In this document: positions 43,228-54,746 of the stretch, one piece after another
Layout: every line of letters begins with the position of its first letter
Position numbering within the stretch: the stretch's first letter is position 1
Source: Fragilaria crotonensis
Lineage: Eukaryota > Bacillariophyta > Fragilariophyceae > Fragilariales > Fragilariaceae
NCBI GenBank assembly: GCA_022925895.1
Contig: JAKSYS010000267.1
Span: 1-64,000, forward strand
Reading direction: 5' to 3'
DNA length: 64,000 nucleotides
The notes under the pieces: model-generated
Told to the model about the DNA's origin: nothing
What the model saw: only the letters and a program-made list of their open reading frames with translations
Database searches by the model: none
Position numbers and translations under genes: made by a program

Positions 43228-45072
43228 TTAGGCCATCATGTCACAAACCAAATCATTGAATATCGTCGCGCCCAGGGCCTTAGTGCAAATATCGGCAAAA
43301 TTCTCATGGCTACGACACCAATGAGCGTTGACGATGCGTGCGGCGATGGCCTCGCGAACATAGTGGTACGATATGGCGATGTGCTTCTTTTTTGAGTTCT
43401 CCTTCAGGAATCTCAGCGCTCTGGATAACGCCGAAGTTATCGCCATACATATCCGTAGGTTTCGTAACCGGAATGCCGAGGCAATGGAGCATATATCGTA
43501 TCGAAATCGCCTCTTCGACGGCAGAACGCATTGCGACAAATTCGGCACAATACGTACTCGTGGCAATGCACCCTTGGCGTTTACTCTGCCATATCACCGG
43601 CGTGCTACCCACGAATACGATGATACCCGAAATGGAACGTCGCGTCACATGGTCGTGTGCGTGGTCCGCGTCGAAGAAAACCGAGGTTTCCAATTCCGAA
43701 CCGTACGCTTCAGGCATATCCGTACCGACGTCCTCAGTCGCGTCAGGGTAATCCTCCAGAAAATCCGGGTGAAACGACTCTGTTCGCAACTCGTCGTCGA
43801 CAAGTAATGGTCTTGAGTCTAATACAATACGTCGGTTAGGGTTCTTTTTGAGATAACCAAACAGGTGCAAAGCGAGCTCCAAATGGTGTGTCCGTGGGGC
43901 TGCCGAGAACCTACTAAGGGACGACACGGCAAACGAGATGTCGAGTCGACCAATAGTGCATGCCCACTGAGCCATGCCGATCAACATCTGATAACGTCGG
44001 GTTCCCAATTCCGACAACAGATCGCTATCGTCCAGCTCAGGGTGGCATCCTTCCGGAAGGGGAGTGCGATGGGTCCACAAGGTGCCATCCAGATCGAGTT
44101 CGGACTCAATCCGACGAATGCATTCCTTGATGTATGTCGCACAACTCAGGACCCACGCCTTCTCTTCAACCGAGAAGTTATAATCATTCCCAAGATAATA
44201 GGATGGGGGTCCTATCGACTTCAAAAGGAATGCAGCAGAGATCTGTTCTTTCCAACGTGATGGGTTTCGAGCGACGATCTTGAAGTCGTCAACATGGGTG
44301 CAAATGTAATCATATCCATCGCGATCTTCTCGCTTTCGCATCCAGACATCTCTGTCGTAGCGCGAAGCAGAGAATCCCATGTTGCGTAGAAAGTCAGCAA
44401 AATGAGCTCTAAAAGCCCTACTCGATGACCGTAGACCATATAAAGCCTTCTTGAAAAGTACGACAGAGTCCTCGCGTTCTTCAAATTCCGGTCCAGCTCT
44501 AGAGAATACTTTCTCCATGCATTCCGCCGTGATAAAAGCATTACCAATGTCACCACATAGGACCTCAAGACCGTCGCGATGAGCAATCAAATCGAGAAGT
44601 CGGACACTGATACCTTTCACGACAGTGGAACGGGGGTTTATCCCTCTCGGATCTACCATGTGGCCTCCAGCGACAAGTCGGGCTTTACGTCGTCCGTCCT
44701 GTTTAACCTCAAAGATCATGGACAAGGTAGTCCACTGGTAGTCGGAGCTGGGTTTGTAGTCTGGGGCGTGGAACTCAAAGCAGTTTAGCGCGAGGAGGGA
44801 CGCGACTTCTTTACGTATAGCGTCTGCCCAGAGAGTATTTCCCGCCGCCCCGTCCAGTTCAAATGCATGACGGACGTTACGCGGCACCTCCACCCCATAC
44901 TTAACTTGAACTGGTCTGCTGATTCGCCCTGGCTTCTTCCGTTTACGAACGCCACCAGTGTTCGGTGCCGTAACAGCAACTCTGCGAATCAGACGAGTAC
45001 CGTTCATCAATTTGGTCGGCAAAACCAAGTGTGTACGCTGCTCGTCACGCTCGACGTAACCACGTGCGGAAC
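43228..45072 (-). pseudogene. Copia RT-RNase H part
   Basis: Typical copia motifs: FEVKQDGRRKARLVAGGH, EVLCGDIGNAFITA, FKKALYGLRSSSRAFR, the active-site strand YICTHVDDFKIVA, and RNase H pieces (VFFDADHAHD, IWQSKRQGCIATSTYCAEFVA, ENFADICTKALG near the end). It is separated from its integrase part by the nested Ty3 element. Confidence 0.9.
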
Positions 45073-45077
45073 GGAGC

Positions 45078-45461
45078 TGCCCTACGCGCGAAGTAATCAG
45101 TTTTATTTTGGAGGCTAATTTGTAGCTAGTTTTAAAGGATTAATAGTTGCACCTTATTAAAAGTTATGAGACTAGTTTTTAAAACAAGAGAGCAGTCCCA
45201 TCCTTGGTGGGATTGGACTGTTCTCTTTCATTCATCTAGGAGACTCAGTGAGTCTCCAAGAGATGTCAGACAGTTCTCATTCTACTGTTGTACGGTTGTA
45301 CTGTTGTACAGGATCAGTGTTCTATTGTTGCACTGTACTATGGTATTACTAGTCTACCGGTATATCCAAGTACTATACATGGCCATTGTATTGTAGTACT
45401 GGATACTAGTAATATAGTATACTGTATCGCACTACGCTAAGGGCACGTGCGGTGTACTGCA
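45078..45461 (-). repeat. Ty3 LTR, left copy
   Basis: 384 bp, starting TGCCCTACGCGCGAAG and ending GTGTACTGCA. The right copy at 49927-50310 looks identical over its full length. The LTR is rich in GTAC/AGTACT words in its outer half (about 45290-45440). Confidence 0.95.
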
Positions 45462-48400
45462 CTCGCTTCCCTAATTGGGCGGTACGCGTTCTTTATATGG
45501 TGTTAGTCGACGTATGTTGACACGTTCATTGACAATGCCACGTTGAATGCGTACTGTACCATTAGCATAGGTTTCAGTAATCCGATAAGGTCCCGTACGT
45601 GGGGCGGATAATTTGGAGATCAGTCCTGGTTTTTCTAGTAGGACTTTTTCGCCAACACGGTACTCGTGTTCAATGCGTTTAGCATTTTCCTTTTTATTAT
45701 TGGCGTTAATAGTATCTTGCTTACGTTGTCTTATCCTAGCCCAATCCGTCTTTAATTGGATGGGCAACAACATGTCGCGTCCAAATACTAACTGTCCGGG
45801 TGTAGCATCTAATGTAGTATGTACTGTACTACGTATTGCCCACGCAGCTGCACTGGTCCCCAAGGGTCATTCGCATCGAGTTCTTTTTGTTCGAGTTCGA
45901 ATGTCCGAAGTGCATTACCCAGTACTTGATGTACTCGTTCTACAATACCGTTTGATTGTGGGTTGTAACTGGATGACGGTTTTTCTTTCATACCATAATT
46001 CTCGCACATTTGTTTGAATTGTGCTTTGAATTCGGAACCGTTATCATACCCTATATGTTGGGGTCGTGGATATCTCGTCAACCACGTATTATTAAACGCT
46101 TCCATAACAGTATGTGCGTTCTTATCTGGTATTGCTATGACTTCGAACCATCCTGTTACGGGATCAATCATAGTCAACGCACGAAGTGTATGCGTAGACG
46201 TTGGAGTACGTACAACGTATGGTCCAATCAAGTCTACGTTTACACGAGACCAGGGAAGTTCTTCAGCTTCCTTAGGAGGTAAGTGTCCATACTTCTTCCT
46301 TTGTTTCTTAAATAGTTGACACGTACGACACGTCTTACAGAATGTCTCAACGTGACTACGTAATTTTGGCCACGTACATGTTTGTCGTATCGTTGCTTCA
46401 GTGCGTGATTCGCCTGGGTGTGCTAGATACTCATGATACCAAGCCACTACGCGTTGTTGAAGTTGAATAGGAATATATATTTTTTCCTTGGTACGTAATG
46501 ACCTCAACTCCTTCAATTGTTTTGGTATTGAAGTTCTGACTTTTTGATTTCGTACTTCTTCGTTTAAGCTCATTATCTAACCGTTGGTATTTAGCGATTA
46601 GCATAGGACTTAACGGAAAGTCAGTTTCTTTAACGTCTGTTTTTGTCATGAAGATGTAAGCCATCGTATCATTTGTAGGCTCTGTTGGTAACTTCTCATT
46701 GAAGTTCGCATCTAATCTTGACAAGGCGTCAGCAATGACGTTCTTTTCTCCTTTTATATGTAGAAAGGTAGGTCCAAACTCTTCTATCAGGAGTCTCCAT
46801 CGTATTATACGATCAGTGGACATTTTCTGATATAGGAGATTCTTATGATCGGTATGTACTATCAGTTTTTGACCTAATAGTATATTTTTGAATTCCTTAA
46901 GTGTTTCTACTATGGATAACAGCTCTTGTTCACCAGTCGTGTAACGTTTTGAGCGCTGTTAAGTTTCCTACTGTAGAAAGCTAACGGACGGTCATTTTGC
47001 ATTATGACTGCTCCCAGTTGATAATCACTGGAGTCCGTATAAATGTGAAAGTCTTTTGAGAAGTCAGGATAAGCCAGTAATGTCTCTCGACTTATTATGG
47101 CCTTAATGTCTTCAAATGCTTTCTGTTCTTTATCGTGCCAAATAAATTTAGCTTTGGCAGAACACAGCGCCGTAAGCGGTGCTAGTATGTGACTTCTACG
47201 TCGCCACATGTCACGGTAGTAATTGATCATACCTAAGAAACGTCTTAACTGCCGTTTGGTAGTTGGTGGTGTCAGCCGCATAATCGCTTCCACTTTCTTA
47301 GGTTGAGGTTGGATACCGCGACGAGTAATCCAATATCCTAAGTAATCAAGCTCGGTCACAGCGAACGAGGATTTACGTAGGTTAACGGCAAAGCCAACAT
47401 CAGTTAGGCGTTGCAACACGAGTTCAACATGCTGAAGATGGTCCTCGTAGGAACCTGCTGTTGTAATCAGTATGTCATCTAAGTACGCACGCACATTAGG
47501 CAAATCGCCCATAATGTCATTAATTATGGCCTGAAAGATGTCAGGACTGCCATTCAAACCCATAGGTAGGCGACAGTAGCGATATTTGCCCCAGGGTACA
47601 ATCATTGTACATAGATAGCTGGATTCTTTATCCAGGACAATATGGTAGTAGCCCATACTTAAGTCCAGAGCCGTTGCCCAATTAAACCCTTCAAGTTTCT
47701 GAAGAAGGTCTGCAATCTTGGGTAACGGGTATGGTTTACGTTTATGTACCTATTAAGTACACGAAAGTCCGTTAGGACTCGAACGTCACCAGTCTTTTAG
47801 GCTGTATGAGCGTTGGTGCCGCCCACTCAGTCATTGCACTTCGTTAATACTCCTATGTCACATAAACGTTGAATTTCTTTCTTCGTTGTTTCCTCGTAGC
47901 ATTTTGGTACAGGAACGGACGAGCGTGATACGGCTTCTCATCCTTACTTAAGGGCCGTAGTTCGAGATGTACAGGCGGTACATTGAGTACGCCCAGTCCT
48001 CCACTAAACAACTTCGGATACTTTCGTAGCGAACGTACGAGTTGTTTTTGTTGATCGTTACTTAGGTGCGTATCCATGTGTGCGTAGTCATCCAGATCTA
48101 ACGCACTATAGTCTGCATCCAGTATACGTTTCTGCCTCGCTTCTGCTTCCTTGAGTACCGTAGGTTCGATACTGTGGTAGTAGATAGCTGTAGCATTCTG
48201 TAGATCGGATATTACGTGTTTTCTTTCATGGGAATTTCTACACCTTCCCATACTATCCGTTGTGTATTGAAATTAATTTCGATACCCAATTCTGATAGTA
48301 AATCTGCACCGATGATCATGTCATACTGTGCATTCTTGCATAACGTATGTGTGTCCTCGTGACACACCCATTGTACTATCTTTGACATACTAAACTCGGG

Positions 48401-49926
48401 TAATTTGAATTTAATTTCCCGTTGCAGTTTCGTTACGATTGACCACCCATAGTGTGCCATCGTGTATGTGATGTTTTGAATACCGGTCCAGTTAAGCCCC
48501 GTATCGCATCCTTAAGTATAATTGTCGCAGATGCTCCAGTGTCTAGCAAAATGCGAACAATGCCGGGTTTGCCTGTTCCCATCACTTCGCCCACGACTTC
48601 GGTGGTTTGTGTTTTTTTGTTTTGTCTCTTACTGCCATGGCCATCTTTGGATGGCAATATCTCACTAGAAAATGAACCAAAGTAGATGGAACTTTCGTCA
48701 CTATCTTCTTTAGTCTCTACTGTGCTAATGGTTGTCTTGGGACTGAACATTTCCACGATTTCTGCATCCGAATTCTCGGGTGTAAAGTCGCGGACCTTAC
48801 GCTTGCCAGACTTCGGGTTGCGTGGAAGACGCTCAAGGATAGCGTTAAGCTGCTCCTGCGTCATCAAGACATTTCGGTCAGTAAAACCGACATTTTTCTT
48901 ACCAGGTTTCTGTTTCCCTTGTTCTCAGGGTTAAACCAACAGTCTTTCGTAGTATGATTCGTACGACCGCAATGCGCACACTTCTTATACTTAGACGACT
49001 GTGTTTTGGCCGTTGCCATTTTGTCAGCGGACTTACCGTTCCAATTGCCCTTTTTCGTGCCCTCAGGGTTATCGGATTTGTCCACCTTACGACGTTTGGC
49101 CTCAAGTGCCTGTCTGAGTTCAAGTTTCTCAAAATAATCAACAGTGCCTTGAAAATCGAACTTATAAAGCTCGATGTTCGCACCAAGAATGACCGCTTGC
49201 CATTCTTCAGGCTTCGCCTGGTTGAGAATTTGAATCAAGTCGTCATCAGACAATTTAGACGGTTCAGCCTTACCTTCTTCCCGTGGAAAATACGGTAAGT
49301 AATTATTTAGCTCGCGTAAACGCGTAGCAAAGTTACGAACCGTATGACTTCCAAGACGTAGGTAATGCTGCATGTACACCACCTGCTTCTGGTACGCATG
49401 CAAGATTGGGAAGTAAGACTTACCAACTTCCGTCATTACCAGCTGGAAAATCTCGTTTGGAGTCTTCCTCTGTCGTGCGGGACCCGCTACGTTCTCCGTA
49501 TCGAGTCTACGCCACGTTTGCTGGAATTTGTCTCTTGCACTGCCCTTAAGTAGTGCAAGAGCCATAGACGCTTTTGTTCGCCAGACTCGAGCGGATAGTC
49601 ACGAATGACCTCCTCGAGCTCTATGCGCCACTTCACCCACGCTTCTGGCGAGGTGTCGTAGTCTCCAAACAAACGAATTCTCTTTTCGATATTTTGGAGT
49701 TCGCATTTCCGGCTTCAATCGGGACGTCGATTTTTTTATAGTTGCCCTCATCGTCAGATTTCTCTGTCGATTTCTTGGGCCTATCAAAATAAATCGACGG
49801 CGGATTCAACGCGAGTTCGACTGACGGAATGCAACATGTTCCGCAGACGAATTTTCAGGCGCTTTGCGCTTACCTTTATTTTTGTTCGTCATGGTGATGT
49901 ACTGACTACTGGGAGTGAATTCACTG

Positions 49927-50310
49927 TGCCCTACGCGCGAAGTAATCAGTTTTATTTTGGAGGCTAATTTGTAGCTAGTTTTAAAGGATTAATAGTTGCA
50001 CCTTATTAAAAGTTATGAGACTAGTTTTTAAAACAAGAGAGCAGTCCCATCCTTGGTGGGATTGGACTGTTCTCTTTCATTCATCTAGGAGACTCAGTGA
50101 GTCTCCAAGAGATGTCAGACAGTTCTCATTCTACTGTTGTACGGTTGTACTGTTGTACAGGATCAGTGTTCTATTGTTGCACTGTACTATGGTATTACTA
50201 GTCTACCGGTATATCCAAGTACTATACATGGCCATTGTATTGTAGTACTGGATACTAGTAATATAGTATACTGTATCGCACTACGCTAAGGGCACGTGCG
50301 GTGTACTGCA
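49927..50310 (-). repeat. Ty3 LTR, right copy (5' LTR on the minus strand)
   Basis: 384 bp, matching 45078-45461 without visible difference. It is followed by the target duplication GGAGC at 50311-50315. Confidence 0.95.
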
Positions 50311-50315
50311 GGAGC

Positions 50316-52636
50316 AATCGTCGCACAACTCGGGTATAAGTACGTTTGAATTGGCGAGCCCAACGAGTGAAACGCCCTCCGCTATACTTAGCATCTGGAC
50401 TCCCAACTTTATGTCGGAGAATGTAGTCCGCAGCGGCCACTGGGAAGTCCCTGCAGGCCGTTGTAAATGGAACAGTTGTAGTTTCGTCAGTCTTCCATAG
50501 CAGTCGGAACATAAGGACGCCGTCAATCCACTCATGACCTACAATGGCCTCAAACAAGTCATCATCCACTGGGGTATCCGCATCCCGCTGAAGCTGATGG
50601 ACTACGTTCTCGAGAATGTCGGGCGTTACACTCTCGTCCTCCTGTGTAACTGGAACACAAACAGATGCGCCGGACGGAGTACTTGAAGACTCTCCCCAAA
50701 CGTCGTCACGCCCAGGATCTGCACCGATTGATGCAGTCGTACCCGTCGCCACTGGTGGTCCCACAGGGGGTGTGTTTGAAGTATGCAAATCGGTGACCTG
50801 GACCAAAACTGCGTCATGTGCCAATCGAGCCGCGTCGAGAACTGGTACAGTTTCCATGATCGTAGTCTGTCCCTGGGGCAGCGGAATGGCCACAGGGTCA
50901 ACGTCGTCAGGAAACGATGGCACTGATCCGTCGGACACCAAAGAACGAGGTCGTTTCGTAGGTGGACCAATCACCTCACGAATACCATCCTCAAACGGGT
51001 CGTCGAGCACGTCGTGCGAAACATCGGACGAATCCACAGCCCCCCATAACTCCTCTGGAGAAGTAGGTACAACCGACAGAGCATCGGTGACCTCCTCTAT
51101 GTCTGTGGCAGGCGGATCGTCCAAAATAGTGGTTTCATCGTTTTTATAAAACGTTAACGAATGTCCACTAGCCGCAGTCTCCTCTGGAACGATGTCCGGA
51201 GCATCCTCTCGTGGATATCGAGGCCGAACTACAGAACGGGCCAAGACCTGCGGCGTTGAAATTGCATTTTCATCTTCTGGCAACGCAAGGATAAGAAAGC
51301 AGAAAGCGTCTCCGACACTCGGTGCCACTCCCAAGAAACGACCCTTTAACATCTTCGCTCTCGGGAACGCCCTGCGCGGTTGGTAATACCATACCGGCTG
51401 CCAAAAGATAAAACGAAACACACTTATATCAGGGCGTTCGCCCCAATGGCATTCGTGTGGTGTTAACCAATTCAAACTCCTACGAGCAAGAACGGTCCGC
51501 ACCAGGCACATGTACTCTAGTGCAAAGCACCAGTACGCCAAGGGAGCGCCGGTCACCGTCAACATGTGTACCGTGGCCGCTTTTAAAGCACCACCTCTCC
51601 GTTCCGCAAGGTTCTGATTAGGATGGTGAGCTTCGGTGTACTCAGACTTGACGGATAGACTCTCCAAGTATGAGGTCCATCTCTTACCCTTGAACTCTGG
51701 AGCATTATCCGATTTCATTCTTGTCGGTGCTCCACATTCCGCAACCATTTTTGGAAGAGTAGTCGGGCTCTGAGACCGCCGTCGCATTAAATACACCACA
51801 TCCCAACCAGTCCGTTGAAACGAAAACAAGTTCCAGCACGTATAACCACGCACAGAAAGAATAGAAGAAAAGAAGGTGTCGACATAACACAGATCATTAA
51901 GTCGGCGGACCTTAAGCTGGGGAAGACGAGTCTGGAAGTGATCCCTCATAATCTCCCGAGTCTCCGATTCCACTGTAGGAACAAGTTGTGTTGTCGCGTC
52001 AAGAGTACGCGAAACAACGTTGTCGGGAGCAAATCCCAGGCGTCGTTTCCATTGAGATGTTGATCCCTCAGAGCCCATAACACGGCGCCGTGAATGTACC
52101 CGTGCAAAAGGTTCATAAGGTGCGCTACCATCCGTGATTGTCACGTTCGGGAGTCGTCGAAGTTCGTCCTCCGTTATAGGGAACACTTCGAAGAAACACT
52201 TAGTGCCATCAAAGAAGAAAGGCATCTTGATGTCTCGGAAACGAGCCATCTGTAAACCAGGTTTCCCGTCAATGTCACGTTCGCACCGAGCGCGGTCGTC
52301 GATCCCATTGCGAGTATCCCGTAAAGACTGGTGAACCGAAAGCAGTGATTCAGTCTGTGCCGGATTCGAATCGTAAAGGGCTTCATGAGCATATGCCGCG
52401 TAGCATCGCCCATCCTCGTCACGTAGTTTGGCCACCGCCGAAACCACCGGAAAGGATTCGCCCACGTTTCGTCCTGCAAATGCCCCAGTCATCGTTACTT
52501 CCCTCCCCGTACGCTCAAGGATTGTCCAAACGCTTGTCAACAGGGTCTGATCGTTGCCCGTGTCGGACACAAGAATCTGTGTGGAGGAATCGACGGTTGA
52601 GATATCGTCGTTGATACGCGTCACGCGACGTAACAC
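50316..52636 (-). pseudogene. Copia protease-integrase part
   Basis: About 770 residues: a protease-like DTGNDQTLLTSVW near the N-terminus, then the integrase core (VAECGAPTRMKSDNAPEFKG, HHPNQNLAERRGGALKAA) and the linker region rich in Asp/Glu/Pro/Thr. The part downstream continues across the nested Ty3 element at 43228-45072. Confidence 0.88.
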
Positions 52637-52663
52637 TCTCGCCGGCGACTCCTCCGCAACGAG

Positions 52664-54208
52664 TCAGGTTGAACGCTCGGTCACCACTCGTCTGCTCTTC
52701 TGAAGACGGATACGCTTGCGCGGTGGGGCTTCATCGCCTCCTTGCGCTGGGGTTTCACCCGCGTTAACCGAAGCTTCGGTTGAACCAGACTCTAGGATCG
52801 GAGCACCAGAGCTAGCACCCGAACCTGTCTTCCTTGATTTCGTAACCGGGCGATATGTTTCGATAATCGTATCAAAGGCATCATTTAGCTGCAACTGCGT
52901 TTCACCCTTGTGGGCGTCGGTCCTCCAATCAAGCACCAATTTGAAAAGGGCTGCACCGAACGACTTCTTCCACGAATCCGGAAGTCGTGGGATCAACCAC
53001 TTCCTGTTGTCTGGTGCTGGACCAGGCGTCGGTTGTCGCTTGCCCGTCTTCGAAGCGGTTGCACTCTGTGCACGCCTCGAATAACGGGTCGTAGACGCGC
53101 CGTCTCCAGCGACATTCGAAGCCTGATCCTTCATCATAAGAGACGTATCCCTCTCGCGAATCTCAGTAAGGATTTGATCCAAACTGGAATTCGGTTTTTG
53201 AACTATCGAATCGCGAACGATTTCGAAGTCATCATCCTGAATCGCGACCAGGAGGAGAGCCCTAAGAGTAGCTGTGTCGTCCGCGAGCTGAGCATTGTTC
53301 TTACGCAGGCGCTGAAGACAATCTCGCACATCGGAAATGAACTTTGTCGCCGTGTTATCCGGAGTCAGACGCAAGTTAAGGAGGCGTCGAATATCGAACA
53401 ACACAACGTTGGCTCGATTGAGAGCTGTATTATAATAGCTCTCAAGGCCAGACCAAAGGACAACTGGATCCAACTGCTTGTCATCAAGCATGGATTGAGC
53501 GATGGATTGTGCTTGGCCGCCGTGAACCGCACCCCGCAACGCATAGAACACACTCTCGGAGACTTCCGGGTACTTATCTGTCCAAGTCGTTTCATCTAAG
53601 AAACGCCCAAATCCTGCGGTTCCTAAGATGTTGATCGTCGACTCCCGCCAAGCAAAGTAATCCTCGTCGTGTCCGGAGAACTTATCCAATGTCGGAACAG
53701 CTTTCTTGTCGAAAATCTGAACCGAGCGTCGCGCAGGCGAGCTGGCATTGGACGACGTGGACGGCTTCGAATGGTGGAGTGACGTGACCGTAGAGAGAAT
53801 CTGGGTCATAGTCGTGCTCTCCGTCAATTCGCCAATTCTGGCGTAGTCCACTATATACCCAAGCTTCTTCACGATAACAGGGGCCGTAAGCTCCTCTGGA
53901 ACAACACCGTTCTGAACGAGGGCCGTGGAAATGTCCGCCGACGTAAACACCATCAAATCACACCAATCCCGCGCCTGCCAATGCTCAGAGAACAACGCGT
54001 CGATACCGGCACGAATAATCCCACGAGCTTGTTGGGTTGGAGCGAGTAGGGAGACGATACGGTCCAATAACTCCGGAACGAAACGGTCAATTCGAGGCGG
54101 AGCAGGATCCTGCTCAACACCAGGAGTTACCGCAGCGAAGGGAGTACCTGGGATCGGAGATGGTGGAGCGGACATGGGCGAAAAGAGCGGAAGAGTTAGC
54201 AAAAGCAA
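52664..54208 (-). CDS. Copia Gag protein
   Basis: 514 aa beginning near the 5' LTR. It has the retrotransposon Gag form (LDKFSGHDEDYFAWRESTIN, LWSGLESYYNTALNRANVV, LLNLRLTPDNTATKFISDV) that assembles the virus-like particle. The C-terminus is basic (PPRKRIRLQKSRR). No zinc knuckle is seen, which is common in this group. The frame looks whole. Confidence 0.85.
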   Translation of the reverse strand: MLLLTLPLFSPMSAPPSPIPGTPFAAVTPGVEQDPAPPRIDRFVPELLDRIVSLLAPTQQARGIIRAGIDALFSEHWQARDWCDLMVFTSADISTALVQNGVVPEELTAPVIVKKLGYIVDYARIGELTESTTMTQILSTVTSLHHSKPSTSSNASSPARRSVQIFDKKAVPTLDKFSGHDEDYFAWRESTINILGTAGFGRFLDETTWTDKYPEVSESVFYALRGAVHGGQAQSIAQSMLDDKQLDPVVLWSGLESYYNTALNRANVVLFDIRRLLNLRLTPDNTATKFISDVRDCLQRLRKNNAQLADDTATLRALLLVAIQDDDFEIVRDSIVQKPNSSLDQILTEIRERDTSLMMKDQASNVAGDGASTTRYSRRAQSATASKTGKRQPTPGPAPDNRKWLIPRLPDSWKKSFGAALFKLVLDWRTDAHKGETQLQLNDAFDTIIETYRPVTKSRKTGSGASSGAPILESGSTEASVNAGETPAQGGDEAPPRKRIRLQKSRRVVTERST

Positions 54209-54224
54209 ACAAAAGACTATTAAT

Positions 54225-54333
54225 CGTCATACACAAGTAAGAGTGACTAATATAGGATTAGATCTTCCTTCTGTGTTGGCACGGTGAGTTACGTGGCTGG
54301 GACGGGAGCAGGACAGACGACACTATCCTGACA
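54225..54333 (-). repeat. Copia LTR, right copy (5' LTR on the minus strand)
   Basis: Matches 43044-43151; followed by the target duplication CTGCA at 54334-54338. Confidence 0.85.
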
Positions 54334-54338
54334 CTGCA

Positions 54339-54746
54339 TACTGCATTATTGCATTGCAGGAGTGGTACCATGATGGTCGAATCCAAGCGACACGCGTGTC
54401 TTTGCAGAGATAATAGATAGGTTGACTACTAGCGATTGGCGATCCATTTTAAGCTACAGTCCACGGAGCACAAGTTGGCAGTCCAAAATCAAGGTCTTTA
54501 CACCGTTACAAACAGCCTTCAACGAAAAGAAATCAGACGACTAGTACCTGCATCCATGATGACCGACCAAGTCCAGCGGTACGTTGGCGAACACGGTGTT
54601 GATAAGTTAGTGCTCTTCGTGTCCCATAGTCCAATGTTTTGGCACCTGCACAGATCCGGCTCGTGTGCAAGCTCAACCAAGGTTTGAAAGGCAGTCAAAA
54701 TCGTTCCTTTAGTAATCCGAATTTTTTTACAGCGTATGGATTGAGA
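54339..54746. other. 3' flank of member C
   Basis: Non-coding. Its last ~60 bases (AATCGTTCC, GGATTGAGATTAGGAT) match the 3' flank of member B, evidence that the two genes arose by duplication with their flanks. Confidence 0.5.

Larger units (their letters stand above)
45078..50310 (-). mobile_element. Ty3 (gypsy-type) retroelement nested in the copia element
   Basis: A 5.2-kb element with 384-bp LTRs (45078-45461 and 49927-50310), ends TG...CA, and a 5-bp target duplication GGAGC (45073-45077 and 50311-50315). On the minus strand it encodes Gag with a zinc knuckle (CAHCGRTNHTTKDCW, about 48864-49890), protease (LLDTGASATIIL, about 48212-48867), RT (RLPMGLNGSPDIF, RAYLDDILI) and RNase H (about 46430-47990), then integrase with an HHCC finger and catalytic core (YDNGSEFKAQ, NPQSNGIVERVH; 45471-46573). 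The LTRs read identical, so insertion is very recent. The coding part looks broken in a handful of places. Confidence 0.92.
43044..54333 (-). mobile_element. Ty1/copia retroelement with a nested Ty3 insertion
   Basis: Bounded by short LTRs of about 108 bp (43044-43151 and 54225-54333) and by a 5-bp target duplication CTGCA (43039-43043 and 54334-54338). On the minus strand it encodes Gag (52664-54208), protease-integrase (50316-52636) and RT-RNase H (43228-45072) in copia order, integrase before RT. The integrase/RT part is interrupted by a 5.2-kb Ty3 element (45078-50310). Without the insertion the copia element would be about 6.1 kb. The frames on both sides of the insertion look largely whole and the two LTRs look nearly identical, so it is young but older than the Ty3 element inside it. 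Copia elements of this type are common in diatoms. Confidence 0.92.
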
